Below, piece by piece: positions 17,211-24,628 of a DNA stretch of 35,547 bases; within the stretch, counting starts at the first letter, position 1, and every line of letters starts with the position of its first letter. This DNA comes from Allobosea sp. (GTDB lineage Bacteria; Pseudomonadota; Alphaproteobacteria; Rhizobiales; Beijerinckiaceae). The notes beneath the pieces are model-generated. The model had not been told where the DNA came from, searched no databases, and saw only the letters and a program-made list of their open reading frames with translations. Where the stretch lies: contig NZ_JAFKFX010000056.1 of NCBI RefSeq assembly GCF_017308075.1, positions 1 to 35,547 of the forward strand, given 5' to 3'. Both the position numbers and the translations under genes were made by a program.

Positions 17211-18299
17211 ATGCCAGCGATGGATGAGTTCACCGACGCCGTGGCGATGCTCTACGAAGCAGCCGCGGTGCCCGAGGTCTGGCCCGACGCGATAGCAAGA
17301 CTGGCGGAGATCGCCGGCTGTACGGGAGGGCTGCTGTTCGCCCACACGGACCAAGGCACAAATTGGGTCGCCAGCAAGACATTCGCGCCGGTTTTCGAGC
17401 GCTTCCTGGCACAGGGCTGGATGGAGCGGAACGCCCGCATGGCCGGTCTGCTGGCGCATGGAGGCTCCGGCTTCGTGACCGACCTCGATCTCTTCAGCCC
17501 CGAGGAGTTGGAACAGGTTCCGCTCTACACCGACTTCATGCGCCCCGAAGGCTATGGCTGGGGCACTGCAACGCATGTGCGCGCCGCTTCCGGCGAGAAC
17601 ATCGTCTTCACCCTGGAACGGAAGTTCGAACTCGGCCCGGTTGCGCGGCGCGAGGTCGAGATCCTCGACGGCATCCGTCCGCATCTGGCGCGGGCGGCGG
17701 TCCTCGCCAGCAAGCTCCAGATGCAACGGGCGCAGGCCAGCCTTGCAGCTTTCGAACAGGCCGGATCGCCGGCAGCGCTGATCGACGGGGCCGGCAGGGT
17801 GACGGCAGCCAATCCACGCTTTGAAACGCTACTCGGCCAGATCATCATCCGGGCGCGCGACAAGATCGCGCTCGACGACGCCCGCGCCAATGCGCTGCTG
17901 CAGAAAGCGCTGTCGGAGCTGAGGCAGGATCACCTCGGCGACACGCGCTCGATCGCCGTTCCACGCCGGGACGACCGAGCCGCCTTCATACTCCACGTGC
18001 TGCCGATCCGACGCCAGGCCCGCGACATCTTCGCGCGGGCGCAGGCGATGCTCGTCGTCACGAGCTCGGACCGGCGCCTGAGGATCGAGACTTCACTGCT
18101 TTGCGAACTCTACGATCTGACGCGCGCAGAGGCCGCCGTGGCGAGGAAGCTTCTCGAAGGTCTTTCCGTCGACGAGATCGCCACCGCGCACCAGGTGGGA
18201 CGGGAGACGATCCGCTCGCAGCTCAAGCGTGTCCTGTCGAAGACCGGCTCGCAATCGCAAGCGGACTTCATCCGCCGGCTGGCGCCCCTGGCGTTATGA
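17211..18299 (+). CDS. LuxR-family regulator with PAS-like sensor region
   Basis: A regulator of about 362 residues. The last 65 carry a LuxR/GerE-type helix-turn-helix: LTRAEAAVARKLLEGLSVDE then IATAHQVGRETIRSQLKRVL, with the usual L-T-x-x-E-x-x-V-x-x-L-L-x-G opening. The middle (AGSPAALIDGAGRVTAANPRFE, about residues 184-280) looks like a degenerate PAS fold; the first 150 residues are an unassigned, perhaps GAF-like, sensor. No phosphoacceptor or autoinducer domain is evident. Starts at 17190, 17211 and 17220 are possible; I prefer 17211 because GACGAGG precedes it. Its stop forms an ATGA overlap with a doubtful 76-residue frame downstream. Targets are unknown. Confidence 0.85.
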   Translation: MPAMDEFTDAVAMLYEAAAVPEVWPDAIARLAEIAGCTGGLLFAHTDQGTNWVASKTFAPVFERFLAQGWMERNARMAGLLAHGGSGFVTDLDLFSPEELEQVPLYTDFMRPEGYGWGTATHVRAASGENIVFTLERKFELGPVARREVEILDGIRPHLARAAVLASKLQMQRAQASLAAFEQAGSPAALIDGAGRVTAANPRFETLLGQIIIRARDKIALDDARANALLQKALSELRQDHLGDTRSIAVPRRDDRAAFILHVLPIRRQARDIFARAQAMLVVTSSDRRLRIETSLLCELYDLTRAEAAVARKLLEGLSVDEIATAHQVGRETIRSQLKRVLSKTGSQSQADFIRRLAPLAL

Positions 18300-18478
18300 G
18301 ACCCGCAGAGCAGAAGCCGAGCGCCGATCATCGCCGACCCGGCCGGCGCGAATCGGGTCCGGATGTGCTCTTCCGCCCGGCCGCGACGCTGCCGGCTCCG
18401 GTCCCGCGCCCGGTCCGGTCGATCATGAGAACGCTGCGTCAGAACGCGTCTTGCCGAGCCAATCGTTATATGCATCAT

Positions 18479-18498
18479 CGTATTTGCCTAAAAATACG
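18479..18498. promoter_or_regulatory. AT-rich inverted repeat before the two-CxxC gene
   Basis: CGTATTT and AAATACG are perfect 7-bp arms separated by six bases, inside an AT-rich stretch that contrasts strongly with its surroundings. It ends about 24 bases before the TTG start at 18523, a suitable place for an operator or promoter element. Confidence 0.4.
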
Positions 18499-18522
18499 GC
18501 ATATTCTCCGAGAGGTACTGCC

Positions 18523-18747
18523 TTGATCGTTCAGTTCGGAGACAGAAAGTTCGCTTGTGACGGCTGTGGCGCCGCCATCATCGATATCCCCGAATGGACT
18601 GACGATCGGAGCTTGCTCAGCTGCCAGACATGCGGAAAGCCGGTGGGAACGATCAGGCACATTCTCGGCGTGCTTCAGGCGGCCCTGGTGGACAATGAGA
18701 ACGAGCCTGCCGATGCGGAGCAAGGCGAGAATATCCGCCGGCCGTGA
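18523..18747 (+). CDS. Small protein with two CxxC motifs (zinc-ribbon-like)
   Basis: A 74-residue frame starting with TTG, preceded by AGAGGT at a suitable distance. FACDGCGAAI (residues 10-19) and LSCQTCGKPV (residues 32-41) provide two Cys-x-x-Cys pairs about 20 residues apart, the spacing of a zinc ribbon. The C-terminal part is an amphipathic helix (IRHILGVLQAALVDN) and an acidic tail. No ATG is available at a sensible position, and the AT-rich region with an inverted repeat upstream looks like its promoter. Function unknown; a metal-binding adaptor or regulator is plausible. The same-strand LuxR gene lies 223 bases upstream. Confidence 0.62.
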   Translation: MIVQFGDRKFACDGCGAAIIDIPEWTDDRSLLSCQTCGKPVGTIRHILGVLQAALVDNENEPADAEQGENIRRP

Positions 18748-19002
18748 TCCCTAGGTCTGACAATCTTTCCTGCGTCTGCCCATCCAAGCGGGCCTGTGTC
18801 TGGCCGGGCCTGTACGTGGCGAGAGGGGCACCAAGGCGCAACGTCAAGACGACGACATCGGCCGCGCACGACTTTAATCGATAGCCGTATTTCGGACGTG
18901 GGCGCGCTCGCTCCAAACCAGGCATTCTGCAGGCAAAGGAATGAAGTCACCCGAGCACCATAGGGCGCTTCGTCGATCGTCCGGCTCGGCATGACCGAAG
19001 GA

Positions 19003-19077
19003 TGGTGGGCGGCACAGGGATCGAACCTGTGACCCCTCCCGTGTGAAGGGAGTGCTCTACCGCTGAGCTAGCCGCCC
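19003..19077 (-). tRNA. tRNA-Val (anticodon CAC)
   Basis: Read on the minus strand, GGGCGGC pairs with GCCGCCC to form the acceptor stem. The D arm is GCTCAGCGGTAGAGC. The anticodon stem CTCCC/GGGAG encloses TTCACAC, placing CAC at positions 34-36. The T arm is ACAGG-TTCGATC-CCTGT. Discriminator A and an encoded CCA end the gene. CAC reads GUG valine codons. Confidence 0.95.
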
Positions 19078-19778
19078 GGAGCGCGCTTCTCCTAGGGCTC
19101 ATCGGCGGCGGCGTCAAGAATGGCGTCGCAGTCATCGGCGACGAGCCGGGGACAACCGCGAGAGGCCGCCTGCCGGAGACGGACCGGCGGACGACACCAC
19201 TACGGTACGGCCAGGATTTCGCGTGGGTTCCGCGCCGCGACACCACCGCATGAGCGCGGAAGGCGGTCCAGGCCGGCCGCAGGTCGCAGCCGACGCTCGT
19301 CGAATTGGGATCGTTTCGCGCCGATCCGCATATGGCGCACGCGATTCGGACGATGCGCGGCTCCGCGCCGTCTTCGACCCTCATCCGGCAATGCCCCTCC
19401 CGCTCGCTCGAATGGGGCTGCGGGCGAAAGGCAGACACGCTCGGCATCCGACAGCTTCCTGCCCGCATCGCACCAGGGCCAGAGCCCGGAAGCTGCGCCC
19501 GGCAGCCGGCGACGCCGCTGGACGCAGCCGGACCAGCCTCGAATCGCCTTTTTTGCGCGGCTGTTTGCGAAAGCCGGCCAAAATGCGCCAAGGCGATGGC
19601 AGCGCGGAGGCCTGTTGCGCTGCCGCAACGGGAACGCCGAAAGCTCGAAAGGTCTCGCCGATGTGATCTTCTGTCGATTGCGCAAAAGCCGCGTTGCTGC
19701 CAAAAATTTGGGAAATTATTGACGTTTTTCCGTCACCGTTTTCCCATGCGTCACCGCTCTTTCCCGTCCGAGGCCACA
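19078..19778. other. Long gap without a supported gene
   Basis: About 700 bases between tRNA-Val and the L,D-transpeptidase. Several open frames exist on both strands, but none has a ribosome site, a recognisable motif or balanced composition; they are rich in Arg, Pro and Ala, as expected from noncoding GC-rich DNA. The last 90 bases turn AT-rich (CCAAAAATTTGG at 19700, TTGACG at 19719) and probably hold the promoter of the transpeptidase gene. A small RNA cannot be excluded. Confidence 0.5.
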
Positions 19779-20357
19779 ATGACCCGTCTTTCCAACCTGG
19801 CTCTGCTCGCCGGCGTGTGCCTTTCGGCGAGCGCGACCGTCGCCGTCGCCGAGATCGATCCGCTGACCCGCCAGCCGCTGACGCAATATGTCGACCCGGC
19901 CAAGGCCCAGGCGACAGCCATTCCGCGCGAGATCGTTTCCTATTCCACCAATCAGCGCCCCGGCACGATCGTCATCAACACTGCCGAGCGCCGCCTCTAT
20001 TACGTGCTGCCCGATGGCAAGGCCGTCCGCTATGGCGTCGGCGTCGGCCGCCCCGGCTTCGATTGGGCCGGCGTGCAGACCGTCTCGCGCAAGACCGAGT
20101 GGCCGACCTGGACCCCGCCGGCGCAGATGCTGAAGCGCCGCCCCGACCTGCCGCGCTTCATGCCGGGCGGCCCGGAGAACCCGATGGGCGCCCGCGCGCT
20201 CTATCTCGGCTCGACGCTCTACCGCATCCACGGCTCGAACGAGCCGGAGACGATCGGTCAGGCCGTGTCCTCGGGCTGCATCCGCATGCTGAACGACGAT
20301 GTGATCGACCTCTACGAGCGTGCCAGGGTCGGCACCCGGGTCGTCGTCGCCCGCTGA
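19779..20357 (+). CDS. L,D-transpeptidase (YkuD/ErfK family)
   Basis: A 192-residue exported enzyme that cross-links peptidoglycan or attaches proteins to it in the periplasm. The signal peptide is MTRLSNLALLAGVCLSASAT, cleaved near VAVA-E. The YkuD domain starts at GTIVINTAERRLYYVLPDGK and includes KTEWPTWTPPAQML. It carries the active site with His151 (IHGSNEP) and Cys167 (SSGCIRM), matching the HxxN-to-SxGCxR pattern. The domain alone, without LysM or other binding modules, resembles the many short ErfK/YbiS/YcfS/YnhG proteins of Hyphomicrobiales. ATG 19779 follows GAGG and yields the cleanest signal peptide; ATG 19746 is an alternative. The gene is followed directly by a terminator. Confidence 0.92.
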   Translation: MTRLSNLALLAGVCLSASATVAVAEIDPLTRQPLTQYVDPAKAQATAIPREIVSYSTNQRPGTIVINTAERRLYYVLPDGKAVRYGVGVGRPGFDWAGVQTVSRKTEWPTWTPPAQMLKRRPDLPRFMPGGPENPMGARALYLGSTLYRIHGSNEPETIGQAVSSGCIRMLNDDVIDLYERARVGTRVVVAR

Positions 20358-20381
20358 GCCGCGCCGCTATCCGATTTCGGG

Positions 20382-20407
20382 AAGGCCGGCCTCGCGCCGG
20401 CCTTTTT
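20382..20407 (+). terminator. Terminator of the L,D-transpeptidase gene
   Basis: AAGGCCGGC and GCCGGCCTT form a 9-bp stem around CTCGC, followed by TTTTT: a standard intrinsic terminator 25 bases after the stop codon. Confidence 0.9.
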
Positions 20408-20525
20408 CATTGACGCTGCAACAGCCCCGCCGCGACCGCCCGCGCTCGGCGAGGGGTATTGCTCGTCGAAGCAGGCCGAACCGAGGGGCTCGCCTCTCTG
20501 GAGCCTTGGCACCGGGGGAAGCAGG

Positions 20526-21048
20526 ATGGCCGTTCCGCAGGACAAGGAGGCCTTGCTCGGCCTGATCGACGCCAGCTTCGAAAAACTGGCTGCCGCGCTG
20601 GCGAGCACTCCCGAAGCGCTGGCCCGCGAACGCAGCCTGCCAGGGCACGCCAAAGACACGCAGATGAGCCCCTGCGACCTCGTCGCTTATCTCGTCGGCT
20701 GGAACGAGCTCCTGCTGAAATGGCTGGAACGGGATGCGGCAGGGCACCCCATCGACATTCCCGGAAACCGGCTTCAAATGGAACGAGCTCGGCAAGCTCG
20801 CGCAGAAATTCTACCGCGACCATGAAGACGTCGCGTTTCCGCAGCTTCTCGAACGCCTCGACGCTGCGAAAGGGGCGATCGTCGCCGCGATCGCAAGCCG
20901 CGACAACGCCATTCTCTATGAACGCCCCTGGTATGGGACATGGACGATGGGGCGGATGATCCAGTTCAACACCGCCTCGCCCTATGCCAATGCGCAGGCC
21001 CGCCTGCGAAAATGGCTGAAGGCGAAGAACTTGCCGATACGCGGCTGA
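20526..21048 (+). pseudogene. DfsB/ClbS (DUF1706) protein, split by one extra base
   Basis: Two overlapping frames together give one protein of about 173 residues. The first begins MAVPQDKEALLGLIDASFEK and runs through MSPCDLVAYLVGWNELLLKW to PIDIP. The family continues with ETGFKWNELGKLAQKFYRDH, which is found only in the +1 frame and runs to KWLKAKNLPIRG. Reading GAA-ACC-GGC after CCC requires skipping one G at about 20763. ClbS/DfsB proteins are four-helix, DinB-like; ClbS protects against colibactin, but most relatives have unknown roles. Both halves keep good family sequence, so the shift is either very recent or a sequencing error. If real, the first frame would end at 20825 without the C-terminal half. 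Confidence 0.82.
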
Positions 21049-21087
21049 TCCAGCCCTGATGCCCGGCCGAGCCGCCAAAGCGGCCCT

Positions 21088-21456
21088 CTATCCCCGCCTC
21101 ACGCGTTCCCGCGAGAGCCCCTTCGCGGCGAGCTCGTCGAGATAGGCTCGCAGCTTCGCCTCGCCGTCGCGGCCGAGCTCGCGCAGATAGTCCCAGCCAT
21201 AGATGCCGGTATCGTGCATGTCGTCGAAGGTCAGGCGCACGGCATAATGACCGACCGGCTCGACCTTGAGGATCTCGACCTCGCGCTTGCCGGGCACCGT
21301 CTGCTTCTGAGTCGGGCCATGGCCCTGGACCTCGGCCGAGGGGCTTTCGACGCGCAGCAGCTCGGCGGCGAGCTCGTAGCGCTCCCCGTCCTCGAAGGAG
21401 ACATGCAGGGTCCGCCGGTCCTTGGACAGGCGTATTTCGGTCGGCCAGGTGGACAT
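21088..21456 (-). CDS. DUF971 (GBBH-like N-terminal domain) protein
   Basis: A 122-residue protein consisting only of the DUF971 fold found at the N-terminus of gamma-butyrobetaine hydroxylase. It opens with WPTEIRLSKDRRTLHVSFEDG and continues with YELAAELLRVESPSAEVQGHG and VEPVGHYAVRLTFDDMHDTG, then IYGWDYLREL; the H-D-T-G-I-[YF]-x-W-x-x-L ending is the hallmark. Stand-alone DUF971 proteins have been linked to iron-sulfur handling and are often near molybdenum cofactor genes. Here the gene is divergent from moaA, whose product needs two 4Fe-4S clusters, which fits such a link. The specific role is inference. Confidence 0.88.
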   Translation of the reverse strand: MSTWPTEIRLSKDRRTLHVSFEDGERYELAAELLRVESPSAEVQGHGPTQKQTVPGKREVEILKVEPVGHYAVRLTFDDMHDTGIYGWDYLRELGRDGEAKLRAYLDELAAKGLSRERVRRG

Positions 21457-21548
21457 CTTCGTTCTTCACCAAGGTGATGTGGCATTTGCAGCTATTGACG
21501 CCGGCCGTGCCGGTGCCAATCTCTGTCCTTGTTATAGCGATGCGGCTG

Positions 21549-21579
21549 CCACCACGCACGTGCGAGCAGCGCTTGGTGG
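21549..21579 (+). promoter_or_regulatory. Possible structured leader of moaA
   Basis: CCACCA (21549) pairs with TGGTGG (21574), enclosing a perfect CGCACGTGCG palindrome. An overlapping alternative pairs CAGCG (21568) with CGCTG (21583). Competing stems 20-50 bases before the moaA start could be regulatory. I could not match the region to the molybdenum cofactor riboswitch consensus. Confidence 0.3.
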
Positions 21580-21603
21580 AAACGCTGGCGAGACGAAACC
21601 AGA

Positions 21604-22632
21604 GTGCTGATCAATTCCCATATGCCGCTGACGCGTGCGCCGCTGGTCGACCCGTTCGGCCGCGACATCTCCTATCTGCGCATCTCGGTGACGGATCGCT
21701 GCGATTTCCGCTGCGTCTACTGCATGTCCGAGGACATGGCCTTCCTGCCGAAGCGCGACCTCTTGACGCTGGAAGAGATCGACCGGGTCGCCACAGCCTT
21801 CGTCTCGCGCGGCACGCGGAAACTGCGCATCACCGGCGGCGAGCCGCTGGTCCGGCGCGACATCATGAACCTGTTCCGCTCGCTCTCGCGCCATCTGGCC
21901 TCGGGCGCGCTCGACGAGCTGACGCTGACCACCAACGGCTCGCAGCTTTCCCGCTATGCGCAGGAGCTGGCGGATTGCGGGGTGCGCCGGGTCAACGTCT
22001 CGCTCGATACGCTCGATCCGGAGAAATTCCGCAAGATCACGCGCTGGGGCGACCTTTCCAAGGTACTGGCGGGGATCGAGGCGGCGCGGGCGGCGGGCCT
22101 GCGCGTCAAGATCAACGCGGTCGCGCTGAAGGACGTCAACGAGGACGAGATCGAGGGGCTTATGCAATGGGCCCACGGGCTCGGCATGGACCTGACCCTG
22201 ATCGAGGTGATGCCGCTCGGCGAGATCGAGCCGGCGCGGCTCGACCAGTTCCTGCCGCTCTCGGTGGTCCGCGCCCGGCTGATGGACCGCTACACGCTGA
22301 CCGACGATCCCTACCGGACCGGCGGGCCGGCCCGCTATGTCAGGGTCGCCGAGACCGGCGGCCTCATCGGCTTCATCACGCCGATGACGCATAATTTCTG
22401 CGAGAGCTGCAACCGCGTGCGCCTGACCTGCACCGGCACGCTCTATATGTGCCTCGGCCAGGAGGACGCCGCCGATCTGCGCAGCCCTATCCGCGCCTCC
22501 AGCGACGACGCCCTGCTCTACCGGGCGATGGAAGAGGCGATCTCGCGCAAGCCCAAGGGCCACGACTTCGTGATCGACCGGCGCCGTCCGCGCGCGGCGG
22601 TCGGCCGGCATATGAGCGTGACCGGGGGCTGA
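21604..22632 (+). CDS. moaA: GTP 3',8-cyclase
   Basis: A radical SAM enzyme that, with MoaC, converts GTP to cyclic pyranopterin monophosphate, the first step of molybdenum cofactor synthesis. The radical SAM cluster motif is C33-x3-C37-x2-C40 (CDFRCVYC). [12 protein letters not shown] is the SAM-binding stretch, and LTTNGSQL and [12 protein letters not shown] follow. The second, substrate-binding 4Fe-4S site is C-x2-C-x13-C in [13 protein letters not shown]...YMC. The protein ends in Gly-Gly, needed for activity in characterised MoaA. The frame starts with GTG 21604; ATG 21622 is equally possible because neither has a strong ribosome site. No other moa gene is adjacent. A decayed fragment of a second moaA lies at 25340. 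Confidence 0.96.
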   Translation: MLINSHMPLTRAPLVDPFGRDISYLRISVTDRCDFRCVYCMSEDMAFLPKRDLLTLEEIDRVATAFVSRGTRKLRITGGEPLVRRDIMNLFRSLSRHLASGALDELTLTTNGSQLSRYAQELADCGVRRVNVSLDTLDPEKFRKITRWGDLSKVLAGIEAARAAGLRVKINAVALKDVNEDEIEGLMQWAHGLGMDLTLIEVMPLGEIEPARLDQFLPLSVVRARLMDRYTLTDDPYRTGGPARYVRVAETGGLIGFITPMTHNFCESCNRVRLTCTGTLYMCLGQEDAADLRSPIRASSDDALLYRAMEEAISRKPKGHDFVIDRRRPRAAVGRHMSVTGG

Positions 22633-22646
22633 GGGACGCGTGGCTC

Positions 22647-23288
22647 TCAGCGAGCCCGCAATCCGCGCACGATATTCGCCGCCCGCCTGAGAGCGGTCAC
22701 GGCCGCGCCGACCGCGATCAGCCAGAGCGCGATCACCAACACCTCGCCCTGTCCGCGCCATAGCGGCTCGAGCAGCGAGAGGAGCGCCGCGACGGTGATC
22801 GTCGCCATGCGGTGCTGCTTCGCCATCGGGCCGGAGAAGTCGGCCGGCAGCCCGCAATTGCGCCCGAGCTCGCGGGTATAGGCGGTCAGCACGGCAAAAG
22901 CGGCCGCGGCCCAGCCCAGGGCCGGCAGGCCGATCCCGTAGCCGACGCCGGTGAGGATCAGGATATCGGCGACCCGATCCGGAAACTCGTTCCAGAACGG
23001 GCCATCGGCCTCCTGCTTGCCGCCCTCGATCGCGACCATGCCGTCGAAGAGATTGCAGAGCAGCCTGAGCTGGCAGAACAAGGCCGCAGCAAGCAGCAGA
23101 GCGGCGCGCAGCCCGGAGACCGCGCTGCCCGCAAGCCAGAAGGCGGCGCCGGCGCAGGCCGCCATCGCCATGCTGGCCATCGAAATCTGGTTCGGCGTAA
23201 TGCCGCTTGCGCTCAGCCGGCGCGCAATGCCCCGGGCCCAACCGGTGTCGCGGCTCGCGAGCGGGCGTCGATCGCTATCCTGCGCCAT
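22647..23288 (-). CDS. CDP-alcohol phosphatidyltransferase family, variant motif
   Basis: A 213-residue membrane protein with about six helices. The family active site is normally D-x2-D-G-x2-A-R-x8-G-x3-D-x3-D. Here it reads N-LF-DG-MV-AI, then G-x3-N-x3-D (CNLFDGMVAIEGG... WNEFPDRVAD). The first and third aspartates are Asn and the arginine is Ile, while the second and fourth aspartates remain. A whole subgroup may share this NLFDGMVA form, so it need not be inactive. It should use a CDP-diacylglycerol-type donor; the acceptor alcohol is unknown. ATG 23288 lies within the end of the upstream gene (14-base overlap). It is the last gene of the plsC-cdsA cluster. Confidence 0.82.
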   Translation of the reverse strand: MAQDSDRRPLASRDTGWARGIARRLSASGITPNQISMASMAMAACAGAAFWLAGSAVSGLRAALLLAAALFCQLRLLCNLFDGMVAIEGGKQEADGPFWNEFPDRVADILILTGVGYGIGLPALGWAAAAFAVLTAYTRELGRNCGLPADFSGPMAKQHRMATITVAALLSLLEPLWRGQGEVLVIALWLIAVGAAVTALRRAANIVRGLRAR

Positions 23289-23681
23289 GGTCCATCGCCT
23301 TCCTGCCCCGCCACAGCGAGAGATTGTAGAGCGCCGCATAGCTGATCGCGACCGTCAGCGGGACGGCGATCGTCCTGGCGATCTCTGGCGTGCCGCCGAT
23401 CATGTGGATGGCGGTCAGCAGGCTGGCCGAAACGAGACCGGCGATCAGGGGCGGCGCCAGAAGCGCGGTCAATCCGGTGAAACGGCTGGCGAGATACTCG
23501 ATGCCCCGTTTCAGCAGCAGCGTGATGAGCGCCGACAATGTGCCCTGGATCAGCCCGGCGAGGAGCGGTGCCGGCATCGGATGGCTCGGTTGGCGAATGC
23601 CGCCCAGCTCCCCATGGCGAGGAAGGCGAAACCGACATGGACGATGCTGCTTCGCATCAGGCGCGCGAGCGGCGGACTCAC
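23275..23681 (-). pseudogene. Small membrane protein of the lipid cluster, frameshifted
   Basis: The frame begins with GTG at 23681, overlapping the cdsA stop as GTGA, and reads MSPPLARLMRSSIVHVGFAF then LAMGSWAAFANRA. After that it goes out of frame. The next frame continues smoothly with HPMPAPLLAGLIQGTLSALI and ends ALYNLSLWRGRKAMDHGAG. Adding one C near 23583 joins them into about 135 residues with three or four helices. The coupled start, compatible hydrophobic pattern and overlap with the next gene all support a single original gene. Alternatively the downstream part alone (ATG 23577, 100 residues) is translated. No function is known. Confidence 0.68.
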
Positions 23682-24628
23682 GTTGCCGACCAGCCATAGC
23701 GAACGAGATGGAAGAAGATCGGGGCGGAGAACACCACCGAATCGAGCCGGTCGAGGAAGCCGCCATGGCCGGCGATCAGATGGCCCCAATCCTTGATGCC
23801 GCGATCACGCTTGATCGCCGACATCACCAGCCCGCCGAAAAAGCCCATCAGCACGATGGCCAGCGCCAGGAACGCCGCCTGCAGCGGCGTGAACGGCGTC
23901 ATCCAGGACAAGGCGGCACCGACCGCCGTCGCGCTGAGCGCACCGCCGACGAAGCCCTCGACCGTCTTGGACGGCGACAGCCTCGGCGCGATCTTGGTGC
24001 GGCCGAGCAGCTTGCCCCAGACGTATTGGAGCACGTCGCTCATCTGCACGACGATGACGAGGAAGGCGATCAGCAGGACATTGCGCCCCTGAAAACCAGG
24101 AATGTCGAGGCTGAGCAGCGCCGGCACATGCGAGATGCAGAAAACGGAGATCATCAGTGCCCACTGCACCTCGGCGATGCGGACGAGGAAATGCTCGGTG
24201 TCGCCGCGCAGCGAGGCGAGGATCGGCATCAGCAGGAAGGCGTAGACGGGGATGAAGATCGAGTAGAGCCCGTACCAGTCGATCCAGATCAGATAATACT
24301 GCACCGGCAGCACGACGAAGAAGCCGGCCGCCAGCGCCCAATGGTCGGCGCGTCGTGTGTCGGTCAGCGTGATGAATTCGCGCAGCGCCGCAAAGGAGCA
24401 GAAGGCGAAGAGCAGCGTGACGCCGGTCTTGCCGCCGATCAGCGCCAGGCCTATCAGCACGATCATGATCCACCAGGCGCGGATGCGATCGTTCAGGTTC
24501 TCGACCACGGCGTTCGAGCCGTCGGGCGAGAGGCGGCGCTGCAGCACATAGCCGATCGTGGAGGCCACGATCAGGACGCCGAGCAGGCCGGCCAGAACGG
24601 CGAGAAGATCGGGATGCGGCATCGTCAT
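23678..24628 (-). CDS. cdsA: Phosphatidate cytidylyltransferase
   Basis: An inner-membrane enzyme of 316 residues making CDP-diacylglycerol from phosphatidic acid and CTP. About eight hydrophobic helices are followed by the full CdsA signature near the C-terminus: SAIKRDRGIKDWG and then GHGGFLDRLDS. The family pattern S-x-x-K-R-x4-K-D-...-H-G-G-x-x-D-R-x-D is complete. Its ATG overlaps the plsC stop by four bases, and its stop overlaps the next start, indicating a tightly coupled operon. Phosphatidic acid from PlsC and a CDP-alcohol transferase downstream make a logical pathway. This may be a second cdsA beyond the housekeeping copy, since this longer form usually occurs in such clusters. Confidence 0.93.
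   Translation of the reverse strand: MTMPHPDLLAVLAGLLGVLIVASTIGYVLQRRLSPDGSNAVVENLNDRIRAWWIMIVLIGLALIGGKTGVTLLFAFCSFAALREFITLTDTRRADHWALAAGFFVVLPVQYYLIWIDWYGLYSIFIPVYAFLLMPILASLRGDTEHFLVRIAEVQWALMISVFCISHVPALLSLDIPGFQGRNVLLIAFLVIVVQMSDVLQYVWGKLLGRTKIAPRLSPSKTVEGFVGGALSATAVGAALSWMTPFTPLQAAFLALAIVLMGFFGGLVMSAIKRDRGIKDWGHLIAGHGGFLDRLDSVVFSAPIFFHLVRYGWSAT

Noticed and set aside
18296-18526. 76-residue frame linking the LuxR gene to the two-CxxC gene
   Set aside because: The overlaps are tempting, but the product is Arg/Pro-rich, covers a promoter-like AT-rich island and matches no family.
18947-19591. Minus-strand 214-codon frame ending next to the tRNA
   Set aside because: Its C-terminal part is a translation of the tRNA-Val gene, and the remainder is Arg/Ser-rich with no ribosome site or motif.
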